Source: JAKVCB01 sp963578605 (GTDB taxonomy: Bacteria; Planctomycetota; Planctomycetia; Pirellulales; Lacipirellulaceae). Taken from it: DNA of 40,196 nt. Of this stretch, positions 1 to 8,843 are shown piece by piece; within the stretch, counting starts at the first letter, position 1; each line of letters starts with the position of its first letter. The stretch lies in NCBI GenBank assembly GCA_963578605.1, contig CAUZEA010000048.1:1-40196 (forward strand). The letters are read 5' to 3'. The notes under the pieces are model-generated. The model was not told the DNA's origin. It ran no database searches and saw only the letters and a list, made by a program, of their open reading frames with translations. The translations under genes and the position numbers were made by a program.

Positions 1-251
1 GGAAAGCGGCTTGAAAATGGTTCATTGTCACTAGCAAGCTGAAGTCGTGCGCGCTCATCTTGCGTTGCAAGTCCTTACCTGGAAACTACTTCAAACATTT
101 TTCACAATTCTTAACCGGACAGTAGTGACAGATTATGGCTTCTTACCAGCTTTGAGGTTCTTTCGGTCTTACGAAGCCCCTTGCGATCCCAATCGCGGGC
201 AATTACAGTTTGCAGTCAACGTGTGGCGGATGCCGGCGATGAGGCGGGAGC
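1..251. other. Unassigned left edge upstream of cdsA
   Basis: No convincing gene is visible. The plus-strand frame open from 47 to 289 has no family resemblance that I recognise and runs into cdsA in another frame. The usual bacterial upstream neighbour of cdsA, uppS, is not detectable here, so this stretch is probably leader or intergenic DNA. Confidence 0.4.
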
Positions 252-1268
252 TTGGCATTTGTGGCACTGGCCTATGTGTCGGCCTGTGACGCAGCACGAG
301 GTCCATCACCCGGCGCGAGCCAAGCGCCGCAGTCAGATCGGCGTGTTTACGTGTTCCATTGGCGCCTCATCTTTGGAACGTTGATTGTTGCCGCGTTGGT
401 CGGGATTTGTTGCCTTGACTTCTACGGGCCGCGTCCGGGCATCTTTCTTTTGCCGCTCGCGGTAGCCGGCAGCTTGATGTCGGCAAGCGAGGTCGTCAGC
501 TTCTACAGCCACCGAGAACACCGGCCGATTCCCTGGGTCATTTTCGGGGGTACCCTGCTTACGGTGATGTTGAGTGCAGCACCCATGTTGTGGAAGGTCT
601 ATCCCAGCGACGGCCCGATTGGTCGTCTTGGTTGGTTGGCGCTCGGTATGACAGCCAGTTTGCTGCTGGCGTTATTTGGCGAGGTACGCCGCTACAAAGA
701 GCCAGGGGGAGTTGCCAGCAAACTTGCTCTGACCGTGTTGGCGATCATCCACGCTGGTGGCTTGATGGGTTTCATCATTCAGCTCCGCTTGCTCGGCGAT
801 GGACCTTGGGGTACGGATGGACGGTGGGGTTTGGTTGCGGTCGTCTCCATGATTGCCGTGGTGAAGGTCAGTGATATTGGGGCTTATGGTATCGGGAAGT
901 TGTTTGGTCGAACGAAATTCGCGCCCCTGCTGAGTCCTGGAAAAACCTGGGAAGGGCTGGCTGGTGGACTCGCTGCCGCGGCGATCATGGCCCTCCTGTT
1001 GCTCGGGCCGGCTGTGCAGATCATGGGTTGTAGTCCGGGGCGGACTGGTCTGCTTTGGGCTCTGGGGGCGGTAACTTACGGGTTCATGCTTGCCAGTGCC
1101 GGCGTGCTGGGGGATCTGACGGTTTCCCTCTTCAAGCGAGATGCCGGCGTGAAGGATTCCAGTCACTGGATTCCAGGATTTGGTGGCGTTCTTGACATTC
1201 TGGATTCGTTGCTTGTCGCTGCACCGGTGGCCTACGTCTGCTGGTTGTTACGATTAGTGGGTCCGTAG
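252..1268 (+). CDS. cdsA: Phosphatidate cytidylyltransferase (CDP-diglyceride synthase)
   Basis: CdsA is an integral membrane enzyme that makes CDP-diacylglycerol from phosphatidic acid and CTP, the branch point of phospholipid synthesis. The 338-residue product has about eight hydrophobic segments. Near the C-terminus it carries SPGKTWEG and then GDLTVSLFKRDAGVKDS, followed by PGFGGVLDILDS, which aligns with the family signature. Two usually conserved positions differ: the signature HGG is FGG and the DR-D is DI-LD. The acidic and basic catalytic positions (KR-KD, final D) are kept. The start is uncertain. TTG 252 has GAGG seven bases upstream; GTG 261 and GTG 351 are in-frame alternatives, and the last gives 305 residues, closer to the usual family length. 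Identity is firm; the N-terminus is not. Confidence 0.9.
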   Translation: MAFVALAYVSACDAARGPSPGASQAPQSDRRVYVFHWRLIFGTLIVAALVGICCLDFYGPRPGIFLLPLAVAGSLMSASEVVSFYSHREHRPIPWVIFGGTLLTVMLSAAPMLWKVYPSDGPIGRLGWLALGMTASLLLALFGEVRRYKEPGGVASKLALTVLAIIHAGGLMGFIIQLRLLGDGPWGTDGRWGLVAVVSMIAVVKVSDIGAYGIGKLFGRTKFAPLLSPGKTWEGLAGGLAAAAIMALLLLGPAVQIMGCSPGRTGLLWALGAVTYGFMLASAGVLGDLTVSLFKRDAGVKDSSHWIPGFGGVLDILDSLLVAAPVAYVCWLLRLVGP

Positions 1269-1391
1269 GCACAAAACGGTACAGTTAGACGGTAGGACCT
1301 AAACCTAGTCGCCGTTGTGATTTACGCTGTTGCCGTTGTAGTTTGTACGGCATTTGCGTCTACCGGCTGGTTCTTTCGAGCCTCATTCAGG

Positions 1392-1397
1392 TATAGT
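1392..1397 (+). promoter_or_regulatory. Possible -10 element ahead of phoH
   Basis: TATAGT lies 66 bases before the phoH start in the 190-base gap after cdsA. No good -35 hexamer sits at the expected distance, so this is only a weak promoter candidate for the phoH-to-corC cluster. Confidence 0.2.
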
Positions 1398-1462
1398 GGA
1401 AATATCAAGAGCTGCCTTTTCAGGATTTCAGGCGACTCCCTGGGGGGTCATGAACGCCGTTG

Positions 1463-2410
1463 ATGATTGAAGCAACCATTCCCGTCTCGGGTGTTGACGA
1501 ACTCCTCCTTCTACTAGGTACGAGTGATCAACATCTCCGGCGAATTCACAATTCGGTCGCAGCCAAGATTTCGGCGCGCGATGGCAGAATTCACGTCCGT
1601 GGCGACGAGAATGCTGTGATGCAGGCGACGGCCATCATCGAGCAACTCAAAAAGGCCGTTTTGCGGGACGGCGAGTTGGAGCCAGAGCACGTCTCACAGA
1701 TTATTGCTGCCGTGACCGATGGCAATCCTATCGTCGCCACTTCAATCGTCGATATCCACAAACCGGGTTACAAGGTGCGTCCTCGTACCCCTGGCCAGTC
1801 TCGCTACGTGCAAGCTATTCGCGACCATGATCTGGTCTTTTGCGCCGGGCCTGCGGGGACGGGAAAGACCTATTTAGCCGTCGCGACCGCGGTTGAATCG
1901 TTGTTCGAACGGCAGATTGGCAAAATCGTGTTGGTGAGGCCGGCGGTCGAGGCTGGAGAGAGCCTCGGATACCTGCCGGGTGATATGCAGGCGAAGATTA
2001 ATCCGTACCTTCGGCCTTTGTTAGATGCCCTCCGCGAGATGATGGATTATGAGCAAATCAAGCGCTACATGGCGGATGACGTCATTGAGGTCGTGCCTTT
2101 GGCCTATATGCGAGGGCGAACTCTCAACAACGCTTTTGTCATCATGGATGAAGCTCAGAACACCACGGTATCACAAATGAAAATGTGTCTAACTCGCATG
2201 GGGATGAACTCAAAGGTCGTGGTATCGGGTGACACTTCCCAGGTCGACTTGCCACCGCACACCAAGAGTGGCCTCGTGGACGCCATTGCCAGGCTGCGCA
2301 ATATTCGCGGGTTTGCCCGTGTTTCGCTCGGGAACGACGATATCGTCCGTCATCGGTTGGTCCAAGAGATCGTCAAGGCATACGATGACGGAGTGAGGAA
2401 AAAGAAATGA
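1463..2410 (+). CDS. phoH: PhoH-family P-loop ATPase (YbeZ-like)
   Basis: PhoH/YbeZ proteins are cytoplasmic P-loop ATPases linked to RNA metabolism and functionally associated with the endoribonuclease YbeY; the exact substrate is not settled. The 315-residue product has a small N-terminal KH-like/antitoxin-type region (about residues 5-65). The ATPase core follows, with Walker A GPAGTGKT near residue 130, the RPAVEAGESLGYLPGD block, Walker B VIMDEAQNTT near residue 225 and a late SGDTSQVDL motif, all characteristic of PhoH. A TTG at 1460 precedes ATG 1463; I choose the ATG. It heads a same-strand series with the 7TM-HD gene, ybeY and corC, the conserved bacterial arrangement. Length is normal for the family. 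Confidence 0.95.
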   Translation: MIEATIPVSGVDELLLLLGTSDQHLRRIHNSVAAKISARDGRIHVRGDENAVMQATAIIEQLKKAVLRDGELEPEHVSQIIAAVTDGNPIVATSIVDIHKPGYKVRPRTPGQSRYVQAIRDHDLVFCAGPAGTGKTYLAVATAVESLFERQIGKIVLVRPAVEAGESLGYLPGDMQAKINPYLRPLLDALREMMDYEQIKRYMADDVIEVVPLAYMRGRTLNNAFVIMDEAQNTTVSQMKMCLTRMGMNSKVVVSGDTSQVDLPPHTKSGLVDAIARLRNIRGFARVSLGNDDIVRHRLVQEIVKAYDDGVRKKK

Positions 2411-2497
2411 TGGGTAGTTCATTGCGGTTGCTGTCTGCGGGTCAAACAAAATCAATAAAATCTTGGCGACTGTGGGAGCACCACGCAACACCTCTCT

Positions 2498-4750
2498 ATG
2501 TCTACAGGTAGTCAGAAAAGAAAACGAAGCGGTCGTGTTGCCTCCGTGGAGCTTCCTCCAGGTGTGTGGGGCAACCTATGGACGCATTTGTGCCGTGGGC
2601 AGGTGTTGTTCAGGCTGGCTTTGTGTTTCGTTACCGCAGTCGTTTTGTGGGGAATCACCCGTGGCTGGGCTCCGCCACAACCGTTCCGGGCAGGGACGAC
2701 TCCCAATCGGGACATCACGTCGCGGATCCAATTCGAGCAACTCGACGAGTTGGCAACGCGTGAGGCACGTCGGCAATCGCGTCAACTTGCCATCGCGATT
2801 TATGATCAAGACCCGGCACCGTTGGTCCAGCTTCGTGCAGAGCTTCTGAATGCCGTCAGCAATCTCCGCAATGCAGACGAGATCAGCGACGTTGCAGAAC
2901 TTTGGGAGCAATTCGAGTTACCCCGCTCCGAGCTCACACCTGAGATAACGGAAGAAGAAAGACAAAAGCAGCTACGCGGATTCCTCGATGCGTTGGCGGA
3001 CGATGAAGCATTCGAGTTATTTCAAACGGCCTTGGAAGAAGCATTTGAGCCTATAGAGCAAAAGGGTCTGCTCGATGTGGTTCCACCTGAGCATGACGCA
3101 AACTTGCAGCGAATTGCCATCCGAAAAATTGGTACCGATGGGTTTGAATCTCTGGTACCGATGGCTGATGTTCGGGTTGAGGACGTAACCGATCAACTTC
3201 GTAAATCGCTTCAGCAGCTCCTTCCGCTCACAGTTGCTCAACGCGCTTTGGCCTATCTGCAACCGCGCTTACCGGCCACATTGAAAATCAATCTGGACGC
3301 CACGCGCGACGTACAAGAGCGCGAAGCGGAAAATGTCAAAGATCAGATGATCGTCTACGAGCGAGGTCACCCGCTGGCCTTGGCTGGCCAGCCGCTGGAT
3401 GATGCCGCCTTGGAATTGATTGACCTTGAGTACCAGGCAGAGCTGGCGGCTCGACCATTCTCGCGCGAGGCGGGATACTCTCTGGCAATTTTTGGCATGT
3501 ACGTTGCGCTTTACACGTTGTGTGGTGTCTATGTCTACTTCCAGAAGCCGGAAATCCTGCAAGACTTGTCCCGCTTTGTCACTTTACTTGTACTCGTCGT
3601 CGTCACTGTGGGGGCGATGCTGATGTTCCCCAGCGAATGGAGAGCGGAAGTAGCACCGCTGCTGCTGTTCGGTATGACGATCACCATTGTCTACCAACAG
3701 GAAATGGCTCTGTTGTTTTCGGCAGCGGTAACGCTCGTGGGCGTCGTGGCGCTCGGTTATGGACTTCCGGAAGCGATGGTGCTCATGGCCTCGACAACGG
3801 GAGCCATCCTAGTGTTGCGACAAGTGCGCAGCCGCAGCAAGCTACTTACGGTTGGGTTGGTAGCAGCAATTGTCGCCTTCCTGACCACCATCGGCGTGGG
3901 GATGTTGGCCGGCCAGGCGACACTCCTACTGCTCCAAGTCGGACTGTTCTACGCCCTCTGGTCTGTTATTGCCGGATCGATGATGACCTGTTTGCTGCCC
4001 GCAGTCGAACGCGTTTTTGGTGTACAAACCGATTTGAGTTTGATGGAACTTGGAGATCCGGCCCACCCGCTTTTGCAGGAATTGATTCGGCGGGCCCCTG
4101 GTACCTACAACCATTCAATTACGGTTGCGTCGCTGGCTGAAGCCGCAGCCGAGGCCATTGGGGCGCGTGGCTTGTTGGTCCGTGTTGGAGCCTATTTTCA
4201 CGACATCGGAAAAATGCTCAAGTCGGGTTACTTTGTTGAGAATCAGGGACGAGAAGACAATCGTCACCAGTCCCTGGTACCCGCCATGAGCACATTGGTT
4301 ATCATTGCACACGTGAAAGATGGTGCCGATTTGGCTCGACAAAACAAGTTGCCTCAGCAAATCATTGACTTTATCCAACAGCACCACGGGACCACGCTCG
4401 TTGAATACTTCTACCGGCAGGCAAGTCAACAAAATAGCGAAGATGCCGAGGGGAATCAGTTGGATGAAAGTACGTTCCGTTATCCCGGTCCCAAGCCACA
4501 GACCAAGGAAGCAGGGATCTTGATGTTGGCCGACGCGGTCGAAAGTGCCAGTCGGGGCCTTGTCGAGCCAACTCCGGCACGTATTGAAAATCTGGTCGAC
4601 GAGATTTGCCGCAAACGGCTTCTCGATGGCCAATTTGACGAGTGTGGTTTAACGCTCGAAGAAGTCAGAACTATCGGTGATAGTTTGGTGAAATCGCTGA
4701 CTGCTGTATATCATGGGCGTGTGAAGTATCCCGATCAGGAGACTGCATAA
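2498..4750 (+). CDS. pgpH: 7TM-HD phosphohydrolase, PgpH/YqfF type (probable c-di-AMP phosphodiesterase)
   Basis: This 750-residue protein has the 7TMR-HD layout. There is one N-terminal membrane anchor (about 37-57), then a large extracytoplasmic 7TMR-HDED region rich in acidic helices (about 65-320). A block of hydrophobic segments follows (about 330-510), and then a cytoplasmic HD domain. The HD residues are visible: NHS near 539, FHDIGK near 568, AHVKDG near 603, QQHHGT near 628 and ADAVESASR near 677. Characterised relatives (Listeria PgpH) hydrolyse cyclic di-AMP; that activity here is inferred. The position between phoH and ybeY matches the arrangement in Firmicutes and many other bacteria. 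ATG 2498 is used, 87 bases after phoH. No lesion is seen. Confidence 0.9.
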   Translation: MSTGSQKRKRSGRVASVELPPGVWGNLWTHLCRGQVLFRLALCFVTAVVLWGITRGWAPPQPFRAGTTPNRDITSRIQFEQLDELATREARRQSRQLAIAIYDQDPAPLVQLRAELLNAVSNLRNADEISDVAELWEQFELPRSELTPEITEEERQKQLRGFLDALADDEAFELFQTALEEAFEPIEQKGLLDVVPPEHDANLQRIAIRKIGTDGFESLVPMADVRVEDVTDQLRKSLQQLLPLTVAQRALAYLQPRLPATLKINLDATRDVQEREAENVKDQMIVYERGHPLALAGQPLDDAALELIDLEYQAELAARPFSREAGYSLAIFGMYVALYTLCGVYVYFQKPEILQDLSRFVTLLVLVVVTVGAMLMFPSEWRAEVAPLLLFGMTITIVYQQEMALLFSAAVTLVGVVALGYGLPEAMVLMASTTGAILVLRQVRSRSKLLTVGLVAAIVAFLTTIGVGMLAGQATLLLLQVGLFYALWSVIAGSMMTCLLPAVERVFGVQTDLSLMELGDPAHPLLQELIRRAPGTYNHSITVASLAEAAAEAIGARGLLVRVGAYFHDIGKMLKSGYFVENQGREDNRHQSLVPAMSTLVIIAHVKDGADLARQNKLPQQIIDFIQQHHGTTLVEYFYRQASQQNSEDAEGNQLDESTFRYPGPKPQTKEAGILMLADAVESASRGLVEPTPARIENLVDEICRKRLLDGQFDECGLTLEEVRTIGDSLVKSLTAVYHGRVKYPDQETA

Positions 4751-4815
4751 TCTGGACGAGCGCCGTTGAGTCATCTGCACGGTTTCGGTATCGGTGACCT
4801 CGTTCCGCGTTGGAA

Positions 4816-5271
4816 ATGGAAATCTCCGTAAGCAACGAACAATCCAAGTATTCCCTGGCAGAAGATGCCCTTGTTGCGGCTGTCCGCGCAGTTTTGGCGG
4901 ACACTGCTTACGCAGGCGGCTCCGTCGATGTTGCTGTCGTTGATGATCTTTCCATGCGTCAACTCAATTCTCAATATCTCCAGCACGACCGGCCAACCGA
5001 TGTGCTCAGCTTTGTGCTGGAACGAGAAGCCTCATCACTGGAGGGCCAGATCGTTGTAAGCGTTGAAACTGCCGTACGCGAGGCTCCCCGGTTTGGCTGG
5101 TCCAGCGACGAGGAATTGTTGCTCTACGTTGTTCATGGTGCGCTTCATCTGGTTGGGTTGAATGACAAGACTGCTCAAGAAACTGTCCAGATGCGAGCAG
5201 CTGAAACACGGTATTTGAAGCAGTTAGGAATTCGGCAGGCGGCACGCCGGCTGGAACCGAACAACCCTTAA
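4816..5271 (+). CDS. ybeY: Endoribonuclease/rRNA maturation factor YbeY
   Basis: YbeY is a metal-dependent single-strand endoribonuclease needed for 16S rRNA 3'-end maturation and ribosome quality control. The protein (151 residues from ATG 4816, or 153 from TTG 4810) has the family core: LNSQYLQHDRPTDVLSF in the middle, and HGALHLVGLND near the C-terminus. The zinc motif reads H-x3-H-x5-D, whereas the best-known members have His as the third ligand. Asp can bind zinc, so activity is still plausible. Neither start has a convincing Shine-Dalgarno site. It lies between the PgpH-type gene and the CorC-type gene, the expected context. Confidence 0.92.
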   Translation: MEISVSNEQSKYSLAEDALVAAVRAVLADTAYAGGSVDVAVVDDLSMRQLNSQYLQHDRPTDVLSFVLEREASSLEGQIVVSVETAVREAPRFGWSSDEELLLYVVHGALHLVGLNDKTAQETVQMRAAETRYLKQLGIRQAARRLEPNNP

Positions 5272-5306
5272 ACTGCCATCACACGTAACTGAGGGCCATT
5301 TGAACT

Positions 5307-6605
5307 GTGACTCCTGACGGATTACTTTGGTTGGCGGTTGGTGCTGCACTGCTCACGTGCATCTCTGCGATTGGTTCACGGGCACTTCGCGAATACTCGA
5401 GGCACGACCTCGAAGAAATATGCCAGAGGAAGCAACATACCAGTCGGTTTTCAATGATCTTGCGAAACGACGATGGTGTGATACTGGGAGTTGAAATGGT
5501 TTCCGCCGGTGTCGCTGTACTGACCGTCATTGCAGGGTGCGCATGGGTGACACACTATTTCGAACAAGGCGAACTGTGGACCGGTCAGATGCTCACGCTG
5601 CTTGTGTTCGGCTTCGGCATCATCATGATTGCCATTTGCATTTGGGTGCCCTGGTCGATATCGCGGCTTGGTGCCGCCACTTTTGTCTATCACACGTGGC
5701 CGGCCTGGTGGTTCCTCAGCCAGCTTGCCAGCCCGCTCGTTTGGTGTGCCCACCTGGTCGATACGATTTTTCACCGAGTGGCAGGCCGTGCCCCCGAAAA
5801 AGTCGATGAAGAATCCTTTGGAGAGGAAATTCGCACAATTGTCTCCGAGGGCCAACGGGAAGGGCTCCTCGAAGAGGATGCTCGCGAAATGATCGAAGGA
5901 GTTATCGAACTGGGAGATGGAGACGTCTCGCAAATCATGACCCCACGCACCGACATGCACATGGTGCATGTAGAAACCGAGTGGAAGGAAATGCTCGCCG
6001 ATGTCATTAATTATGGGCACACACGTGTGCCGGTTTATGAGAAAAATCGTGACGACATTATTGGTGTCCTCTACATCAAAGACTTGTTGCCAGAATTTGC
6101 CAAACCGTCTGAAGACGACCGCAAGCCACTGATCGACTTGTTGCGCAAGCCATTGTTCGTTCCCGAGACCAAAGCGGTTGATGACTTGCTGGAAATGTTC
6201 CAGCAAATTCGGACCCACATGGCTGTGGTACTCGATGAATATGGCGGTGTCTCGGGGCTCGTGACCATCGAAGACGTTCTGGAAGAAATCGTGGGTGAAA
6301 TTGTCGACGAGTATGACGCAGAATTTGAAGAGGAGATTAAAGTCATTGGCGAGGGAATCTGCGAAGCATTGGGTCGGGCTCACATTGACGAAATCAACGA
6401 ACAAATGGGGCTGGCGCTACCTGAAGATGCAGATTATGACACGATTGGCGGGTTCGTCTTCACGGAACTTGGCCGCGTGCCCATCCCAGGCGAGGAGCTT
6501 AACTGGCAGAAATCGGTCCAGGTGACAGTACTGGAAGCTTCACAGCGACGTATCAATCGAGTACGCATCGAACGCATTTCCAAAGATTCTCGCGAAATTG
6601 CTTGA
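5307..6605 (+). CDS. corC: CBS-domain membrane protein of the CorC/TlyC (hemolysin C-like) family
   Basis: The 432-residue product has hydrophobic N-terminal segments (about residues 5-27, 57-80 and 90-118). A linker leads to the conserved EEIRTIVSEGQREG and MIEGVIELGD region, which precedes the first CBS domain. Two CBS repeats follow (about 205-330; IMTPRTDM and VLDEYGG-SGLVTIEDVLEEIVGEI are diagnostic), then a C-terminal CorC/HlyC transporter-associated domain with YDTIGGFV. The family includes CorC/CNNM proteins implicated in magnesium or other cation efflux; 'hemolysin' is a historical label. The N-terminal membrane part is not a textbook DUF21 domain, so transport is inference. The start is GTG 5307, with GAGGG about 11 bases upstream. 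It closes the phoH-to-corC cluster. Confidence 0.85.
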   Translation: MTPDGLLWLAVGAALLTCISAIGSRALREYSRHDLEEICQRKQHTSRFSMILRNDDGVILGVEMVSAGVAVLTVIAGCAWVTHYFEQGELWTGQMLTLLVFGFGIIMIAICIWVPWSISRLGAATFVYHTWPAWWFLSQLASPLVWCAHLVDTIFHRVAGRAPEKVDEESFGEEIRTIVSEGQREGLLEEDAREMIEGVIELGDGDVSQIMTPRTDMHMVHVETEWKEMLADVINYGHTRVPVYEKNRDDIIGVLYIKDLLPEFAKPSEDDRKPLIDLLRKPLFVPETKAVDDLLEMFQQIRTHMAVVLDEYGGVSGLVTIEDVLEEIVGEIVDEYDAEFEEEIKVIGEGICEALGRAHIDEINEQMGLALPEDADYDTIGGFVFTELGRVPIPGEELNWQKSVQVTVLEASQRRINRVRIERISKDSREIA

Positions 6606-6797
6606 GATTGCTACTACTGCTGGCAGGTCGCTGGGCAGCAGCACGTCAAGCTGTTGACCTTGCCGTGACCATCCCAGACCCAAAGAAAAAGGTTCACGTT
6701 GCACCGCTGGGCTTGACGCTAGCGGCCAGGCTTGCGTACCTTTCCGACCTCATCGAGCCCGCGGAGCGGGCAAACTCGTCTGATTACGGATATCTAT

Positions 6798-8246
6798 ATG
6801 CCCACTTGCGAGAAAACTCGCCGTTTGTTTCACCATCAGCTTTCTTGGGACGCTTACGTAAACGCGCGTTGCGTTCTGCTTTTGCTTGGGCTCAGTCTGA
6901 TCACGGGTTGTACAACCATTGGCGCAAGCCCGACCGAGTGGTCGTTGTCAAATGCCTTTGGAAGCCAACCCGAGGTTGGTTCAAGCAAGTGGTGGAAGAA
7001 GCACAAGTCAAAAAGAATTTTTGAAGTGGGTAAGGGTTACGCAGTCGAAGGATTTGAGGGTTACTTTGATCAGGATGGGCGACCAATGGATCGACCGGTG
7101 GAACGATCGACATTGGTTGAAAAACCAGGTGGTTTATTCCCGGGGCTCGACCCCAAGGTGACCTACGGGAAAATGAAAGAAGCGATTGGCAAGGGAGACA
7201 ATGACGAGGTTGCCCGCAAACGATTTGCCGAAGCCGAAGCAGCATTTGCAGCGGGAAAATACTCGAAAGCTGTTGGTCGCTATCGCGACGCGGCGTCTCG
7301 TTGGCCACGATCACAGATTGAGGAGGATAGTCTGTTCATGGTTGGGGAGAGTTATTTTTTCAACGACCGTTACCTCAAGGCCAGCGATGCCTATAACGTG
7401 CTCGTCGAGAAGTATCCCAATAGCCAACACATGAATTCACTGGTTGAGCGGATGTGGTCGATTGCACAGTACTGGGAGCATGAATACTTTACGGGTTGGA
7501 AAGTGCCCCTCTCGCCAAATGCTTACGACAAAACACGACCTACTTTCGACACGATCGGGCATGCAATCAGGACGTATGAAAACATCCGTCTTAATGATCC
7601 GACTGGCCCACGGGCTGATGAAGCGATTCTCGCGACAGCTGGAATACATTTTCGCTGTAAACGATACGAGGACGCCGATTACCACTACACCCTACTGCGG
7701 CGAGAGTATCCGCGCAGCGAATTCCAATTTGAAGCACACCTCCTGGGATTGCAGGCAAAACTTCGCAAATACCAGGGGCCTGACTACGATGGAAAATCGT
7801 TGAGCGAAGCGAAACGGCTCGCATCACAGCTCCGCCGCCAGTTTGGCGGCCGGTTGAATGCGGGTGAAAAAGAACGATTGCGAATCGTGCAGGCAGAACT
7901 CAACTTGCAGCTAGTGCAGCGTGATGTCCGCATGGCCCAGTACTACGACGACAAGAAACAATACGGCGCCGCTCGTCAGTATTATGCCCAGGTCATCGAG
8001 AAATATCCAGATACGGAGTTGGCGGGGCAGGTACGTGAGCGACTGGCCGAAATCGGTGGTGAGCCAGATGAGCCGAAACAACGCCTGGCCTGGCTGCTCA
8101 ATTTGGTTCCTCAGAGTCGCGAGCGGAAGCGGGTTGCACGAATCCCCGAACTGCAGGATGGAAAAACGCTCCTGGCAAGCAAACCCGAAGCGCCCGAGGA
8201 TTCGCCCGCCAGGGTTAATCCTGCCCCAGCAACCTCCACGCGTTAG
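6798..8246 (+). CDS. TPR outer-membrane lipoprotein, BamD-like
   Basis: Starting at ATG 6798 the 482-residue product has a long signal peptide ending in a lipobox, SLITGC, with the lipidated Cys at residue 38. The mature part contains tetratricopeptide-like repeats, for example AEAAFAAGKYSKAVGRYRDA, YLKASDAYNVLVEKYPNS, YEDADYHYTLLRREYP and YGAARQYYAQVIEKYPDT. This is the pattern of BamD/YfiO-type assembly-factor lipoproteins, but the protein is about twice the usual BamD length and has a large spacer between repeats, so a direct BAM role is inference. The frame is open back to 6732, but the earlier starts would place about 60 residues before the lipobox. The LptE-like gene begins four bases after its stop, suggesting co-transcription and a shared outer-membrane role. 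Confidence 0.8.
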   Translation: MPTCEKTRRLFHHQLSWDAYVNARCVLLLLGLSLITGCTTIGASPTEWSLSNAFGSQPEVGSSKWWKKHKSKRIFEVGKGYAVEGFEGYFDQDGRPMDRPVERSTLVEKPGGLFPGLDPKVTYGKMKEAIGKGDNDEVARKRFAEAEAAFAAGKYSKAVGRYRDAASRWPRSQIEEDSLFMVGESYFFNDRYLKASDAYNVLVEKYPNSQHMNSLVERMWSIAQYWEHEYFTGWKVPLSPNAYDKTRPTFDTIGHAIRTYENIRLNDPTGPRADEAILATAGIHFRCKRYEDADYHYTLLRREYPRSEFQFEAHLLGLQAKLRKYQGPDYDGKSLSEAKRLASQLRRQFGGRLNAGEKERLRIVQAELNLQLVQRDVRMAQYYDDKKQYGAARQYYAQVIEKYPDTELAGQVRERLAEIGGEPDEPKQRLAWLLNLVPQSRERKRVARIPELQDGKTLLASKPEAPEDSPARVNPAPATSTR

Positions 8247-8250
8247 TACC

Positions 8251-8763
8251 ATGCGCGGCTGTTCGATTCTTCTGTTGATTCTTTTTTCCGGGTGCACTGC
8301 CTATCATGTCGGAAACCGGTCGCTTTACGCACCAGACGTGTCGACCGTCTATGTACCTGCAATTGAATCAGACAGTTTTCGTCGGGACCTGGGAGAGCGC
8401 CTCACCGAGGCCGTCGCGAAAGAGATCGAACTCAAGACACCTTTCAAGGTCGTTGGTTCCGCAGATGCTGATAGTGTGCTTGCCGTGCACTTGAGAAACG
8501 ACGAGCGTTTCTTGCTGTTCGAAAATGCGTACGACAACCCGCGCGCACTCGAGGTTGACCTGCGGGCCAATGTCACATGGGTTAATCGAAGGCGAATGCC
8601 ACTGGTTGCACCAGAAGGTATTCCGGTGCCACCAGCACTTGTGCCGTTCGGGCAAACCTCCACTTTGATCGCTGAGGGAGGGCAGTCCGTCACAACGGCG
8701 CAGCAGCAGGCAATTCAACGTCTTGCCGAGCAAATTGTTGGAGCGATGGAGGAGCCGTGGTAG
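8251..8763 (+). CDS. lptE: LptE-like LPS-assembly lipoprotein
   Basis: The 170-residue product begins with a short signal peptide and a lipobox (ILFSGC, Cys15). It then has the LptE-type pattern: YAPDVSTVYVPAIESDSFRR, a helix with LTEAVAKEIELKTPFKVV, a beta strand with DSVLAVHL and a C-terminal helix AQQQAIQRLAEQIVGAM. LptE is the outer-membrane lipoprotein that plugs and assembles LptD for LPS export. Planctomycete versions are divergent, so I assign it by overall pattern and its neighbour. ATG 8251 follows the TPR lipoprotein stop closely, and the 3' end overlaps the earliest possible folP start (GTG 8757). Phe at the lipobox -3 position is unusual but tolerated. Confidence 0.72.
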   Translation: MRGCSILLLILFSGCTAYHVGNRSLYAPDVSTVYVPAIESDSFRRDLGERLTEAVAKEIELKTPFKVVGSADADSVLAVHLRNDERFLLFENAYDNPRALEVDLRANVTWVNRRRMPLVAPEGIPVPPALVPFGQTSTLIAEGGQSVTTAQQQAIQRLAEQIVGAMEEPW

Positions 8764-8843
8764 GGGTGGACGGTTGGTCTTCGAGAGTGGACGATAGATC
8801 TTGCGAACTGGTTTTCGACTACCTCGTAGATCCTTTTCCACGT

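Noticed and set aside
5451..6404. Long minus-strand frame (317 residues) opposite corC
   Set aside because: CBS domains on the plus strand are unambiguous; the antisense product shows no family motif.
6602..7024. Open frame starting at TTG 6602, overlapping the corC stop, about 140 residues
   Set aside because: It overlaps the well-supported TPR lipoprotein gene in another frame, has no family features after a short Leu-rich start, and ends inside the lipoprotein coding region.
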